Below are positions 11,324-22,354 of a stretch of DNA of 64,000 nt, piece by piece. Origin of the DNA: Klebsormidium nitens (Eukaryota; Streptophyta; Klebsormidiophyceae; Klebsormidiales; Klebsormidiaceae). The stretch is from NCBI GenBank assembly GCA_000708835.1, contig DF237097.1, positions 93,964 to 157,963 of the forward strand. The letters are read 5' to 3'. The notes beneath the pieces are model-generated. The model saw nothing but the letters and a program-made list of their open reading frames with translations, was not told the DNA's origin and searched no databases. Position 1 is the stretch's first letter. Each line of letters begins with the position of its first letter. The position numbers and the translations under genes are program-made.

Positions 11324-14300
11324 ATGATGGTGTCCTGCGCACTGACCATGTGCCGGGGGGCGGTGGTGAAACAGGGCCTGCGGGTCACAGCGAGCGCAAT
11401 GGGCCGCTCGCTTTGCAGCCATCCCCTACCGACGCCTCGGTTCAGCAGACGCTCCGCATGCAGAAGTCCCTTCCCCTTGATAGGCCCCATGATCCTCCTG
11501 TCTCAGCAGTTCACCTCTCAGAGCAGCGTGAGAGCAGATGCTGCTCACGACAAGGAAGTTGAGACGCAGACTCTGGAGAAGGAGACTGCGGAGGAGTTGC
11601 TGGAGGAGGCAAGCATGCTCTCAAGCCGAGCAGAAGCCAAGCTCCAGGAGCTCCAGTCAAAGTCTACGCAGACACGGGGCGATGACATCCAATCTGCGCT
11701 CGCAGACCTCAAGCACAACCTTTCCAGCCTGCAAGCAAAGCTGGCGGAATACCGATCAGAGTTCATGGAGAAGAAAACCACCCCTCCGGACACCGCAGAA
11801 CAAGCCATGTTGGATGAAGTCCCAAATGCAGACCGCCCCTTCCTGTCCGGCTTCATTCCTAGCTTCCCCTCCGCGCTGCATCTTCCCCATCTCCCCAGGA
11901 TGCCGCACCTCCACCTTCCTGGCCCCATCAGCTTGCCTCAGGTGATCAGACGGGAAAAGCGGACCGTTGCTACCGAAGGGGCAGAGCAGGCGGCTCAGGA
12001 CGACAAAGAAATGGGGGAGGTGTGCACGGCAGATGAATTGCATTACGTGGAAGTGAAGGGGACCGAATGGAAACTGGCCCTGTGGCGCTACCGGCCTGCA
12101 AAGGACGTGAGTGTTAGTGGACGCTTTTCTTCACATTTTGTTGCTAAACAGATTGCTGCTCCAGGATTTTGGGACGCTTGTGGCGCATTCGTTTTCATAC
12201 CTTTCTATGTCTGAACTGTTAGGATGACTCATTCATGTTGTTCAACGGTGTGTCCAACAAATCCTCTGCAGCATGTATCTGCCCTGCCTCTTCAGACAAA
12301 AGTTCATCGTTTCCTCCATAACTTTGTCTAAGGTAAATGTACCGTGATTGCAAACCCACGCGGGGTGTGGCGTTGCTCTCTTGTTGGAATTCTCACTGCC
12401 AAGCCCCAACCGTAAGAATGCGGTGAAAGCAGAGGATCTCGACATCCACAGACTTGTTTTTACGTCATTAAGTCAAGGACGAAGTTAAGGACGAATTTAG
12501 AGGTGGCAAAGAGGGCCTCAATCAGGATTACTTAGAAGCTGTGGCTCGTGCAGGCACTAGAAACCAGGTAGAGTTCTTACGTCAAGCACTGTGTTCCGTT
12601 GGTACCTCACATCACATTCAAGCTGAACAATCTTACAACAGCACACAGTCAAGTCCTCAGAAGAGTTGTCAATTGCGGATGCAGGCCGTGAAACGCAATC
12701 ATCCGGTCCTCCTCCTTGCCGGCGTTGCTTCCAATGCCTTCACTTTCGACCTTGATCCTCAGGTGAGCAGCACGTAATTGGCCCCTTGGTTTGCAGATGC
12801 TCAACTGTGGTGCCCCACTCGTATGAGAGTGCGGGGTGAGATCATTGCTGAGCTATTCAGTTCCATGCAAACATGACTGCAAGAGATTGGTCCTTCTGAA
12901 GAACTGAAGATTCTCCAGAAAGCACCAAACCTGGAGAGGAAAGGGTAGAGGCTGGAGGCATGGGTTTTATCTCAGGCAGGGCCAGATGTTGCGGGCTGTA
13001 CAGTTTGAGTCGCTTCACTGGCGAAATAATTTGTCGGTTGTGATTTGGTCGACTGTGCTTTCTGTACGCCACTTGTTCAGAGGTCCTTATAAGCTACTTT
13101 CCGCCGTGACTGGTGCAAAGCGGGTATAGTCACTCAATTTCGTTCTCGAATTTTCAAAGCAGCTGGTTGTGCATCTAATTCTGACAGCTAGAAGTCCAGT
13201 CAACATGGACAAGCCATCCAATTTTTTACGAACGAAAACCGGAACCGATCCTTGTTCAGACGACAGAACATTGACGAACTTCGATATTGAAGCGTCCTCT
13301 CCAAAATACCTTTCGTCCCCAAAACTTCTCTACGCAGTGTTTCTCAGTTAGTCATCATGTACTCATCATTGATGACCACAACAGGTATCTATGGCCCGCC
13401 ACCTGGCCGCCCGGGGCTTTGACACGTGGGTCGCCGAGGTGCGCGGCAACGGCCTCACTAAGCGCGTGACTCCCGAGGGGGAGGTTGAGTCCGAAGTCCA
13501 GATTGAGCTCCAGAGTTTGGAGACGATCCTTCCGTCGCTGCGCAACTTCGGAGAGTCGGAGTGGGCCAAGCGACTGAACGTAAACGTGCAGGTACGTCCG
13601 GGATTGCCAAGTATAGAGCGTTCTCTTCTTTGAGCAGGTCAAGGCTTCACGGCTTTGCTTCGTTAAATTGACAGTCAGTGTCTTAATTGCTCGAGAGTGG
13701 AGCATCGCTTTGATTTCAGATGGCGACCTAGCGTGGATCATCGTCAGCTGTTATCGACTTCTCATCGGCTATCTCGGTCCGCAATTGACTCGCTCATGAC
13801 TTGAATCCGAGTTGTCGCTTCCGAGATGCCTTTACTTCATGCGACCTTTAAGAGCTGCTCCCCCTCCTCAAGTGCTAGCTGGAACGCATCCCCCGTTTCT
13901 GGCGTGTGGCTCCCGCGTAAGAAGTCGAAAGTTCGGGAGATGAAGTCAAATTACGTCTGATTCTCAGGAGACGACTTCAAAGTACGTGCAATTCGCCATG
14001 CAGGACTACATCGACTACTTGGAAAAGCTGCTTCCCCTCCTCGAGCGCTACCTGGAGCGCATTCCTCGTTTCTGGCTTGTGGCTCCCCGTAATAAGTCGA
14101 AAGTTCAGGAGATGAAGTCAAATTACGTGTGATTCTCAGGTGACGAATTCAAAGTACGTGCAATCCGCCATGCAGCACTCCATTCAACTACTTGGAAAAG
14201 CTGCCTTCCCTCCCCGAGCGCTACCTGGAGCGCGTCCGCCCAGATTACCAGTCAAATCCTTACCAGTCAACGATCTGGACCCTAGAAGTCGAAAGCTCGC

Positions 14301-17300
14301 AGAGATTTCTGACGGTCTGGGTGCTTCTTACGCAGGACTACATCAATTACTTGGAGAAGCTGCTCCCGCTCCTCGAGCGCTACCTGGAGCGCATCAAGCC
14401 GTTCCTGACGCGCGGTTCGCGCGTCGTGGACCAGACCCGCAGCAGCGCGCGCGAGTTCCAGCGCCTTTTCGACTGGGACTTCGACAGCTTTCTGCTGGAA
14501 GACGTGCCGGCCGCTATGGAATTCGTGAAGGAGAAAACGGCGCCGAAGGACGGGAAGGTGCTGGCGATCGGGCACTCGATGGGGGGCATTCTGCTGTACT
14601 GCCTGCTGTCGACGAAGGGTGAGCGGAAATGGCTCCTAGGATTTATGTTTGTACGAATTGGGACATCGTCTGTTGGTTCGAGAGACAACTGCATCTAGAT
14701 TACGTTTGGTCATGCTCGTCGTTGACTGAGGCTGGACGCAGACGTGATAAGGAACGCGAGTCTGTGTAAGGTCCGTGATAATACCTCATCCTAAGATCCG
14801 CGAGCATTCTGTCGGATCTGCAATCAGAGCCTTGCATGTGCAAAAGACGACACAAAAGCCTCGCATGCGCAAATCCAGGGGGAACGGATTCATTCCTGCG
14901 ACGAAAGGCAGGCTTGAATCTATCTGAGATGACTGTCTCAAAGCACCCTGGAACTGATGTCACGTGACGTCGTCCGCTTGCAGGGAAGGAGGCGGGACTG
15001 AAAGCGGCAGTTACGCTGGCGTCAGCTCTTGACTATTCCCCGGGCAGCGTCCTCAAACTCATTCTTCCCCTGGTAAGGCGACGGAATCCGTTTGTGACGT
15101 GACCCTGGCGTCGGAGCCTTTGGATGACGTCGACTCCGTTTTCAAGTCGCCTTATCAAAGCCGCTTTAGCTTCCACAATCGCCGCAGTTCTCGCCCCTGT
15201 TTCTGGTCCGTTCTACTGGCCATTCACACTCCCGCTTGACACTGGCTTCTTTGTCTTTCATTGCCGTGTTCCTTCGTCCCGCTTCCGTGTTTCGACAGCC
15301 ACTAGCTTCGTTTCTCGCCAGAAGCGGAATTTCTTTGGCCTTGTCTCAATCTCGCGCGTCCAAAGAACATGTTCTTGCCAGTTCCCCCGGCACGCTAACA
15401 GCCCCTTGTGTCCTGGACAAGCTGCAAATAAGGTCTGCTTCTGTCCAAGCTTCAGGATTTCGCATGAAGCCTGAGAATCAGAAACCTTTGTCTCATTCAG
15501 CAGAATGGTCGCATTCCTTTGCCGTGTCCCCAACGCAAGTGCCCCCCTCAAATACGGTATCCTATGCGCTCCTTTCAGCTTGTACATGTCGAGGCCAACT
15601 TTCTTTTCTTATCGGAACAAGCCTTGGCTTCTCTGACAGTGTCATTTCCGCAGGAGATCCTGCCCTCCCGGTTGCAACTTACGGCCATTCTCCTCGGGAT
15701 TAAACTCGGTCCAATCAGCCCAGTGATTCGACCAGCAGATTAACCACTCCCCTTATGCCGAATTGCTAACGCTCAAAAGTATTATTTCAATCTTAAGAAC
15801 CTTCGGCGCGCTCAGTCTGCTATCGCAGGAAAGCCCTGCGTCCCGGTTGGAAGTCCCGCCTATCCCCAAAGGCAACGTATGTGCTCCGATCAGCCAAATG
15901 CTTTTGGCTCGCGGGCAAAGAACGCCTCGCCTGCCTGACGTGTTACAGCTTTACAGGGAACCCTTCGCGCATACCTTACCAACACGCTGGTTGGGCAGAT
16001 TTTTGCCCAATAATTTACTATGTTCGTTTTGAAAATTGGGCAACTCATTTTGGAATCTTTAAGAATTTAAAATTTTTGGTATATAGTCAGAAAACCCTTT
16101 TCCCACCAGCCAAAAAAGATGGAAACTAATATATTGGAATCTTGCTTCATTTGCAAATTGGGCAGAATGAAGAAAAGGGTAATGAAAGTAATGAAAATTT
16201 TGGGCAAACTCAAAATAGATTAATTGATGCCCAACCGCGTATTGGTATGGTACACCCTTGCCTACACCCTTGCAGGAGATTCCTGCATCCCGGTTGCAAG
16301 TCCCGGCCATCCCCCTCGGTATCATGATGCGCTCCATCCAACCGGTCGTCGCGTGGGCGCCCACCATGTGGCCGCTGACGTGGCTCTCGAAACACGTGTC
16401 AGCCAACGGGAGCATGGACCCCGCGCTGGTGGCCAAGGTCTACGGCATGAACTTTGGTGAGCGGGCTTTTGCTGCATTCGGTTCCTTCGGCAATTTCGCC
16501 AGCTTTAGATTCTCGAATAAGTACAGGTTGTGGGAGCATACTCTACGTTCTTTGGAAAAGGGTTTTACATAACACTTGATTTCATCTGAACGCACGAGCT
16601 GCCCCAATCGAATCGTCCATTGTCAGGGTACAAAGCTGGGCCGTCGAAGAGGAAAAGCCAAGCCATCGGCCGGTTCAGATCCTGTGATGAGCAAACATTC
16701 AAGCGGCCAGTTTCGCTGAAACCTGTGATAAATTTAGCTCCACTGGGTTTCAAATCGCATCATTGCAGACAAGCCTCCCCAAGTCACTCCCTTCGTGCAT
16801 GTGTAAACACTGCGAAGGGAGTGTGGGAAGGCCGTGTCTAGGCTTTCTCACCGGATCACTCCTGAGCTGCCAGCCGCCATTACGTACCTGTATTTGACAA
16901 ATGATATAGCAGCCAGCGTGCCAATAATCGTTCATTCTTGACGTTCACAGGCACCGTCTCCGTAGAAGCGCTGCTGCAGCTCGCGGCAAAACTCCAGTCG
17001 GGCGCTAAGCTCGTGTTCCTTTCTCCATCAGGTTGCTCATAAGCTGTCAAGTTCGGACATATACTTTCAGACCACACCCTTCAGCGTGACTAGCTTCGTT
17101 CCCATCGATTTTGACAGATACGGTCTCCGTGAAAGCCCCGCTGCAGGTTGTGACGGTGTTTCAGCCGTGCACTAAAGATTCTCTTGCTACTTGGATAGCC
17201 CGTAACGCGCCAATGCCAGACATATGCTGACAGACTATTCCCTCCAAAACAGCCAGATCGCCGAAACCTGTTTGCTTCTGGCTTTCGCAGGAACCGTCTC

Positions 17301-18517
17301 CGTGAAAGCACTGCTGCAGCTCGCGACGGTGTTCCAGCCAGGGGGCCTGCAGAGCCGCGACGGTCAGATCAAGTACATGGAGCAACTCAAGACGACAGAC
17401 GTGCCCATTCTGGCTGTTGCAGGGGACCAGGACACGATCTGCCCGCCGAACACAGTCCAAGGTGAGGATTTAGGCTTCAAGAATCGGGGGTTTATGGGTT
17501 TAAAGTTTGGGCTTTGGCGGCTTCCGGAGACGTACCGGTTGTTGTACAAGTTTGCGTGATAAAAACCGTGTCGCATGCGCTGTTGGATCAAGGTCGGGCA
17601 GATGAGGGCCGGGGTTTCTCAAAGGCCTCGGGACCGCGCTTTGCTTTTGTTGGATCGAATAGAGAATGACAAAGCCACCGGACTGACTGAGGCACTTGTA
17701 TTTTGAGACTCTGATTCCCAACCCTCAATTGATTCTTATCTTACCTGACCCGCGGTCATAGAGCAAAGCGTAGGAAACTGTAAGCACGCAACGTTCGCGC
17801 CTGCGGCTGCCACCGAAGGTGAGCGTCCTGAGAACTAGAACGGCGGGAGAAATTGACGGGAGCTCGTCCGTCGCTGCAGCAACCGCGAAGGTGGTTCCGG
17901 AGAACCTGCTCGAGTACCACTGCTTTGGTGGTCACGACAATTCGCACTACGGCCACTACGATCTGCTTGGCCACCGAAACGTGAGTAGTACCGCTCTTCC
18001 CCTAAACTTTTACGTACTTCTCGATTGAATGAACGATAAGCCCATTGACCATTTAGCTCTTGGGTTCCAAATATGATCCTATACTAGGGGAAGACGCCTT
18101 ACCTATGTCAAAGCCATGTGGGTTAAAAGGGCCTTAAAAGGGGTTAAAAGCCCTTTTAACCCACCCGGCAGATAGTCTTACACTGTCGTTACATTTTGAA
18201 AAATCAGAGAAAAACCATTTCCTCTTCGGAGGTAAACACCATTTCCTCTTCGGAAGTGTCTGCCTTTGTTCTCGTCTGCCCCCGCTGTAGATTGCATAGG
18301 AAGGACTGAACTTATCGCCACTTCTAGTGGAGCCAGTCGGCTAGAAAGAGACCGACTGACTGTCCTCACAGAATTCCACTTATTCTCTTATGCATTTGTC
18401 CAGGCGCCGAAGGAGGTCTTCCCCGTCGTCTTCGACTTTTTGGAGGCGCACGACGCCCTCGAGAAGGAACCTGAGCCTGAGCCTGAGCCTGCTCGCCCAC
18501 ATGTAGGACAAAGGTAG
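11324..18517 (+). CDS. Plant-type uncharacterised alpha/beta hydrolase, 10 exons, 687 aa
   Basis: Exons: 11324-12106, 12685-12762, 13385-13591, 14336-14618, 14984-15072, 16276-16456, 17291-17461, 17762-17818, 17880-17980, 18404-18517. All phases close. Exon 1 gives a basic, Ser-rich leader (likely transit peptide), a Glu-rich coiled-coil-like region (about 75-150), then the domain start HYVEVKGTEWKLALWRY. The domain continues with NHPVLLLAGVASNAFTFDL, RHLAARGFDTWVAEVRGNGL, the nucleophile elbow GHSMGG (Ser near 436), AVAGDQDTICPP (candidate Asp) and HDNSHYGHYDL (candidate catalytic His). The order and motifs match a land-plant family of large alpha/beta hydrolases of unknown substrate. Exon 10 ends in an in-frame EPEPEPEP repeat. 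Exons 4, 6 and 7 are each preceded in the intron by decayed tandem copies of their own acceptor edges. Confidence 0.88.
13835..14335 (+). repeat. Array of three decayed copies of hydrolase exon 4 acceptor edge
   Basis: The edge of functional exon 4 (14330-14395, cgcag then GACTACATCAATTACTTGG and on) is repeated upstream. Copies are anchored at about 14001 (nearly intact, with a cag acceptor and an in-frame start), about 14173 (reading frame broken) and about 13853 (only the agctgctccccctcctc part is clear). Spacings are about 173, 172 and 160 bases. The intronic part between copies is also repeated (aagtcgaaagttc...gatgaagtcaaattacgt), so the unit spans intron plus exon edge. Confidence 0.9.
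15640..15915 (+). repeat. Two decayed copies of hydrolase exon 6 acceptor edge
   Basis: Functional exon 6 begins at 16276 (gcag then GAGATTCCTGCATCCCGGTTGC). Copies start near 15654 (gcaggagatcctgccctcccggttgc) and 15828 (gcaggaaagccctgcgtcccggttgg). They are recognisable for 60 or more bases and carry substitutions and a frame-breaking stop. Copy spacing is 174. The gap to the functional exon is about 446 but holds the MITE-like element at 15974-16250. Confidence 0.88.
15974..16250. mobile_element. 277-bp TA-flanked MITE-like element in hydrolase intron 5
   Basis: An AT-rich block with imperfect terminal inverted repeats: left CCTTACCAACACGCTGG and on, through TTGGGCA (15974-15997); right, read inward on the other strand, CCATACCAATACGCGG and on, through TTGGGCA (16250-16228). 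TA lies on both sides (15972-15973 and 16251-16252), as expected for a Tc1/mariner-type target duplication. There is no coding capacity. Taking it and one TA out restores a spacing of about 167 between exon 6 copies, close to the 174 seen in the rest of the array, which supports it being a later insertion. Confidence 0.75.
16935..17290 (+). repeat. Two decayed copies of hydrolase exon 7 acceptor edge
   Basis: Functional exon 7 starts at 17291 (gcag then GAACCGTCTCCGTGAAAGC). Copies start near 16951 (caggcaccgtctccgtagaagcgctgctgcagctcgcgg) and 17118 (agatacggtctccgtgaaagccccgctgcagg). The spacing is about 167-173. Both copies lack a continuing open frame. Confidence 0.88.
18119..18163. repeat. 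Inverted repeat (14-bp perfect stem) in hydrolase intron 9
   Basis: tgggttaaaagggc (18119-18132) and its exact reverse complement (18150-18163) enclose a 17-base spacer that is also built of ttaaaagg units. It could form a hairpin in the intron transcript; function unknown. Confidence 0.7.
18203..18257. repeat. Direct repeat in hydrolase intron 9
   Basis: accatttcctcttcgga occurs twice in a row about 27 bases apart, just upstream of exon 10. A small local duplication. Confidence 0.7.
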
Positions 18518-20084
18518 CCCGGCGAGAGGAGGGTTGCACAATCTTCATCCTTAAAACGGTTGTGGAAAGATAGGTAGGAGGCAGGATCGACCAGTTCGAG
18601 CCACATAGAGATACATTCGATCAGACGCTGCATAAAGAGGTGCACTTGTCAAGAACCGTGCATGAATTGTACAGGTAATCGCAGAATTTTAGAGGCTAGA
18701 AAGATATGTTATGCATGCAGTATGGACAGGATTTCAGCATCCATAAGCAGCCCATGGCTTGTCACCAAAACAGCTGATCCTTGCTGCATGCGCAGTAGTA
18801 GGTCTGTCAGCTCTGCAATTTCTTTTCTGTCTTTGTGCTACCTCTTCTTCGCAAAGTCTGAAGCCGCAGTACAAGGAGTTCGTAGGCTGTAAATTTCTAC
18901 AAAGTGTCGACATGAAGTGAGCTACGCGTCTTGTAGACTCGGATTGCACTTATCATTTGCATGGGCCGAACAGGTCTTCTATTACGCGCGTCACTATGCG
19001 TGCATGCCATGAAGGGGTAGCTCCCTGACGGTTGCAAGCACGTTTACAACATGTTGCACGGAGGATCTGCGGCTCTGGCCGTTACTGCTTAATGTACATG
19101 CCACAATAGGTCGATCACTGAACCTACTAGTAATGAAGCCATCATGATCATTTCCATAGCATATAAAGGATTGGGGTATGGTACACGCGACCGGCGTACT
19201 AGTTGGAGTGCTTACGATATATAAGCGCCCATGGCAATCAACACTGGTGCGGCCGGTCTTTGGCGCAACAATTTGAAACGAAATCTCAGCTGTCGGAAGC
19301 TCAACCTGATGTCAATGATTGACTGCACCGTGCATCATGTTGCTCCGGTCGACGCCTGCCCTAATCCGGCCCACATTTTACAAGACTCTTGAGACCGCGC
19401 CTCACGCGCACGCCGGACTGACCCCAGGTTGGGCGGGGCATTGGCCCTGGCAGCAAATCGAGTCGCTACCGGCAGCGCTGAAGCACTGCACAAACAAAGA
19501 TAGAAAGCATGAGCATCTTCAACAATCCGGCTTATCAGGACCATCCTTCAGGAGGACTTTGCGCTTTCAGGAGAATCCTCAGCACTCCATCCTTTGTACC
19601 GGCATGCAATCTCGAGCACCAGTGAAGCGTAACTGTTCTCCGCATGCAACTGCGATACCAGCTGTCCACATGGAAGTCGTGGTTTCCGCGGTCCGTGACT
19701 TTCTGTTATCAAACGTCAATGTTAACCTCTGAGCGAGCTTTGCCGCTTTTACACAGGCAATGCGCCCGTTGAGAAAATCTCCCCCATGCACATGGGGTCT
19801 GTAGCTTTTTGCGTAGCAAATTCTTGCACTGGTGTTGAGAACTTCTATATATACTCCAATTCGGGACGGAAGGGCCCGGGCGGCTTTTTGGCTTCTATAT
19901 GTATATCTTCAGATGACGGATGTGGAAAGGTCCAACTTTCGTGAAGCAGCCTCACTCACAGCTGTTCATAAGGCTGTTCCCTGAAACAAGGGGAATTGTT
20001 GGAAAGCCCGGCTGAAAAGCCCAAGCGCCAGTCCCCATAATTAGACGACGCAACCCTCACACAAGGAGGCAAGCTCGTCCCTGG
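18518..20084. other. Intergenic, convergent 3' ends
   Basis: Spacer between the hydrolase (+) and the dirigent/AOC-like gene (-). The short frames present have no coding character. No RNA gene or clear mobile element was seen. Confidence 0.5.
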
Positions 20085-22354
20085 TCAATAGCTTACCTGG
20101 TTCGGGTTTGCGGAGTTTGGGTTACACGCGCCGTTGACCGGCGGAACCCCCACGTCCAGGAAGAGGTCAGGCAGAGTGAACTTGGGCAGTACGTAAAACC
20201 GAAGGTTGTATCCAATCGTGAACTCTCCGGTGAGCGGATTGGCGGCGATCGTGTTTTCGTGGGCGATTCCGGTGGCTCCGGTGTAGGCTCTGGTTCCGCC
20301 CACGATCGCGATGTCGTTGGGGGTCGACAGGAACTGGCCCTGGGAGGTTGGGAGAGCCAAGACGAAGTAGATACTCAACAACAGGATTGAGTCAAAAACA
20401 AAGTGGCAATCTTTTCTGGTAGGAGGGCCTAGGTGAAGCTCTGAAGAAGATTTGATCAAAGGATCAAACCTTGTACTACACCCAAAATCAAAGAATGGAA
20501 AGGTTACGAAGGACAGCGGTGAGTTGGTTGCCAGCCCCTGTGAGTTGCACGGCAGTCTTTTACGAAGGATCTTGAGCATGCAAGGGGTAGGCATGGCTGC
20601 GTAGAGTCGGTTGTAGAAGTCGTAAGGGGAGAGTGTCTCGAGGATGCTGATATATATTCTGCTTCCGGAACTACCGCCCAAAGCCCCCCTAATCATTGCC
20701 TTTCAAAAAAGGGTGGCTTTTCGTCTTTTTTTGTTTGTGCGCACCAAGTCTATCCCCTTTCTCTCCCTTCCCTTTTCCTTCGAAAACGAATGAAAGAGTG
20801 GTTGCTCGATTCCCAATCATCCACCCCTTCAGTTGACTGTTCCTACACTCCCGAAACGTCAACATGAGCCGTCGATCTTGGGAGCAAACATTCTCCAACT
20901 GCAAGTTCCAACACGGATGGTAAGAGAACGGGGATCCCCAGCCAGCAATCTGAAAACCACCCTCGACTAAAACCCCTTCAAGTCCCCGCTTCAGACACAA
21001 ATTTGCGTCGAAATGAAAAGTTACTCCTGAGGCTATAGCTGCGGCACAACGGACAGGTTTTGCGGACCCACCTGCAGCGCAATCGTTCCGTCCGCAAACA
21101 CGAAGGTGAAGGAGCAGAAAAGCTCGTAGAAGCCTGTCGCCAGATTGAGCGCGGTCGTCTCTTCGCAGATGCCGATGCTCACGCCCACCTCCTCTCGGGT
21201 GTGGATGTCCTGGAGAATGTTCCTGCGTAAGCACTTCGTGATTCTTTGCGCTTGGTGTTCTTAACACTAGGGAGATCTTCAATGTGGGTTCAAGTTTGCT
21301 TTTGGCGGGGTGGGTTGTCTCGAGAATATTTCTGCGAGTCCACGAAAAGCAAGAACTTCGCAACCCCGAGCGCTCGGTAGTCTTTCCAAAACGGGTTCGG
21401 ATTGCTTGAAGGTTTCCATTCGTGCCCGGTGTGTGATCCTCAAGAATGTTCCTGCGCAGCCGCCGAAACCATAGGCACTCCGCAACCTTTGAAGTACTTG
21501 CTTACGTGGCCGAGGAGAACGTGTGATTGGAGGTTTTCAAGTTTGTCTGGGCGGGAGAATCCTGAGAAATAAACCTGCAGCTCCGGAAAAATGACTGAGA
21601 GAGTTCTTAGACACGCAGGGTTTATTTTTGAGGTCTGCTGCCAAGGAAATTAGGTTTTCTATAAGCTGCTGTCGTGATTTATCTTGGGAGAATTGTCTGG
21701 CTTCGATATCGTCGAAGTGATGTACGACCTTGGAAACAGCAACTGTGGGTCGTCGAATATTGATGCCAGTAGAAAAGAGAAAGCACTGAACTGTGGCTTG
21801 TAGATACGTAGAGGACATTTCTTTGGGTCCAAGGATTTTGATGCCCAACCGTAGTAAGCAGAAAACTTACACAGCTATTGTCAGGTATGAACACCCTTGC
21901 TTTTGTTGATAAAATGGATTTCTACGCAAAAGTTTTTATTACTCATGACGATCGGGCAGTCGCTCAAAAGGTCCTCTTCTAACGGAGAACAACGACGTGC
22001 TTTATTCCTCAATGGTCGTCTGCCAGCATCAAACAGCAACATCTACCTAGATAGGGGCGAAAGAAAGGTCGGACTCTGATGGGCCACAAGAATAGACTCG
22101 AGAGGCCCCAGAAATTCCTCAAGAAATCGCACCACAATTACTCATCATCAACTGGTCCTGAAGTCACAAGTTACAACCGTATTAAAAATCAGCGCCGCTC
22201 ACCTGAAGTATGATTGGTCACCGAAGTTGAATCCCGGGACGACTTGCGTGGTGGCGTTCGAGAACTCCACCAGTTCTTTTCGGACCTCTGTGTAGTCCAA
22301 AGCGACTGCTGACGCATGCCCGATGCAGAGAAGCGCAGCAAACAGAAGCACTAC
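20085..22354 (-). CDS. Dirigent / allene oxide cyclase-like secreted protein (5' end incomplete)
   Basis: Minus-strand exons 22203-22354, 21072-21222 and 20085-20339, all in phase. The first listed exon opens with a hydrophobic run VVLLFAALLCIGHASAVA, a good signal-peptide core with a cleavage-like ASA. It is followed by EVRKELVEFSNATTQ and FNFGDQSYFR. The middle exon encodes beta-strands (GVSIGICEETTALNLATGFY, ELFCSFTFVFADGTIALQ). The last has GQFLSTPNDIAIVGGTRAYTG, the AIVGGTxxYxGAxG signature of the AOC/dirigent barrel. The mature protein is probably apoplastic. The barrel binds hydrophobic ligands or steers phenoxy-radical coupling in known members; substrate unknown here. The first listed exon begins at an acceptor with an in-frame stop just before it, so an ATG-bearing exon lies upstream and was not found. 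The last exon may instead end at a good donor (CAG|gtaagc, 20092); the model given stops four codons later. Confidence 0.78.
21300..21600 (-). repeat. Two to three decayed copies of the acceptor edge of the dirigent/AOC-like middle exon
   Basis: On the + strand the functional edge reads gtggatgtcctggagaatgttcctgcg (about 21200-21227). It recurs as gggttgtctcgagaatatttctgcg (about 21307-21335), gtgtgatcctcaagaatgttcctgcg (about 21430-21455) and, weakly, near 21550-21580. The flanking intron piece (ggttcaagtttgctt...ggcggg) repeats with it. The period is about 110-120. All copies lie upstream of the acceptor in gene direction. Confidence 0.78.

Noticed and set aside
13835-17290. Functional mutually exclusive exon cassettes
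   Set aside because: Most copies have lost the reading frame or splice site; only the 14001 copy could still work, so the arrays as a whole are decayed duplications.
19319-19732. 137-codon plus frame
   Set aside because: Composition is unlike the real exons here, with no splice partners or recognisable motif.
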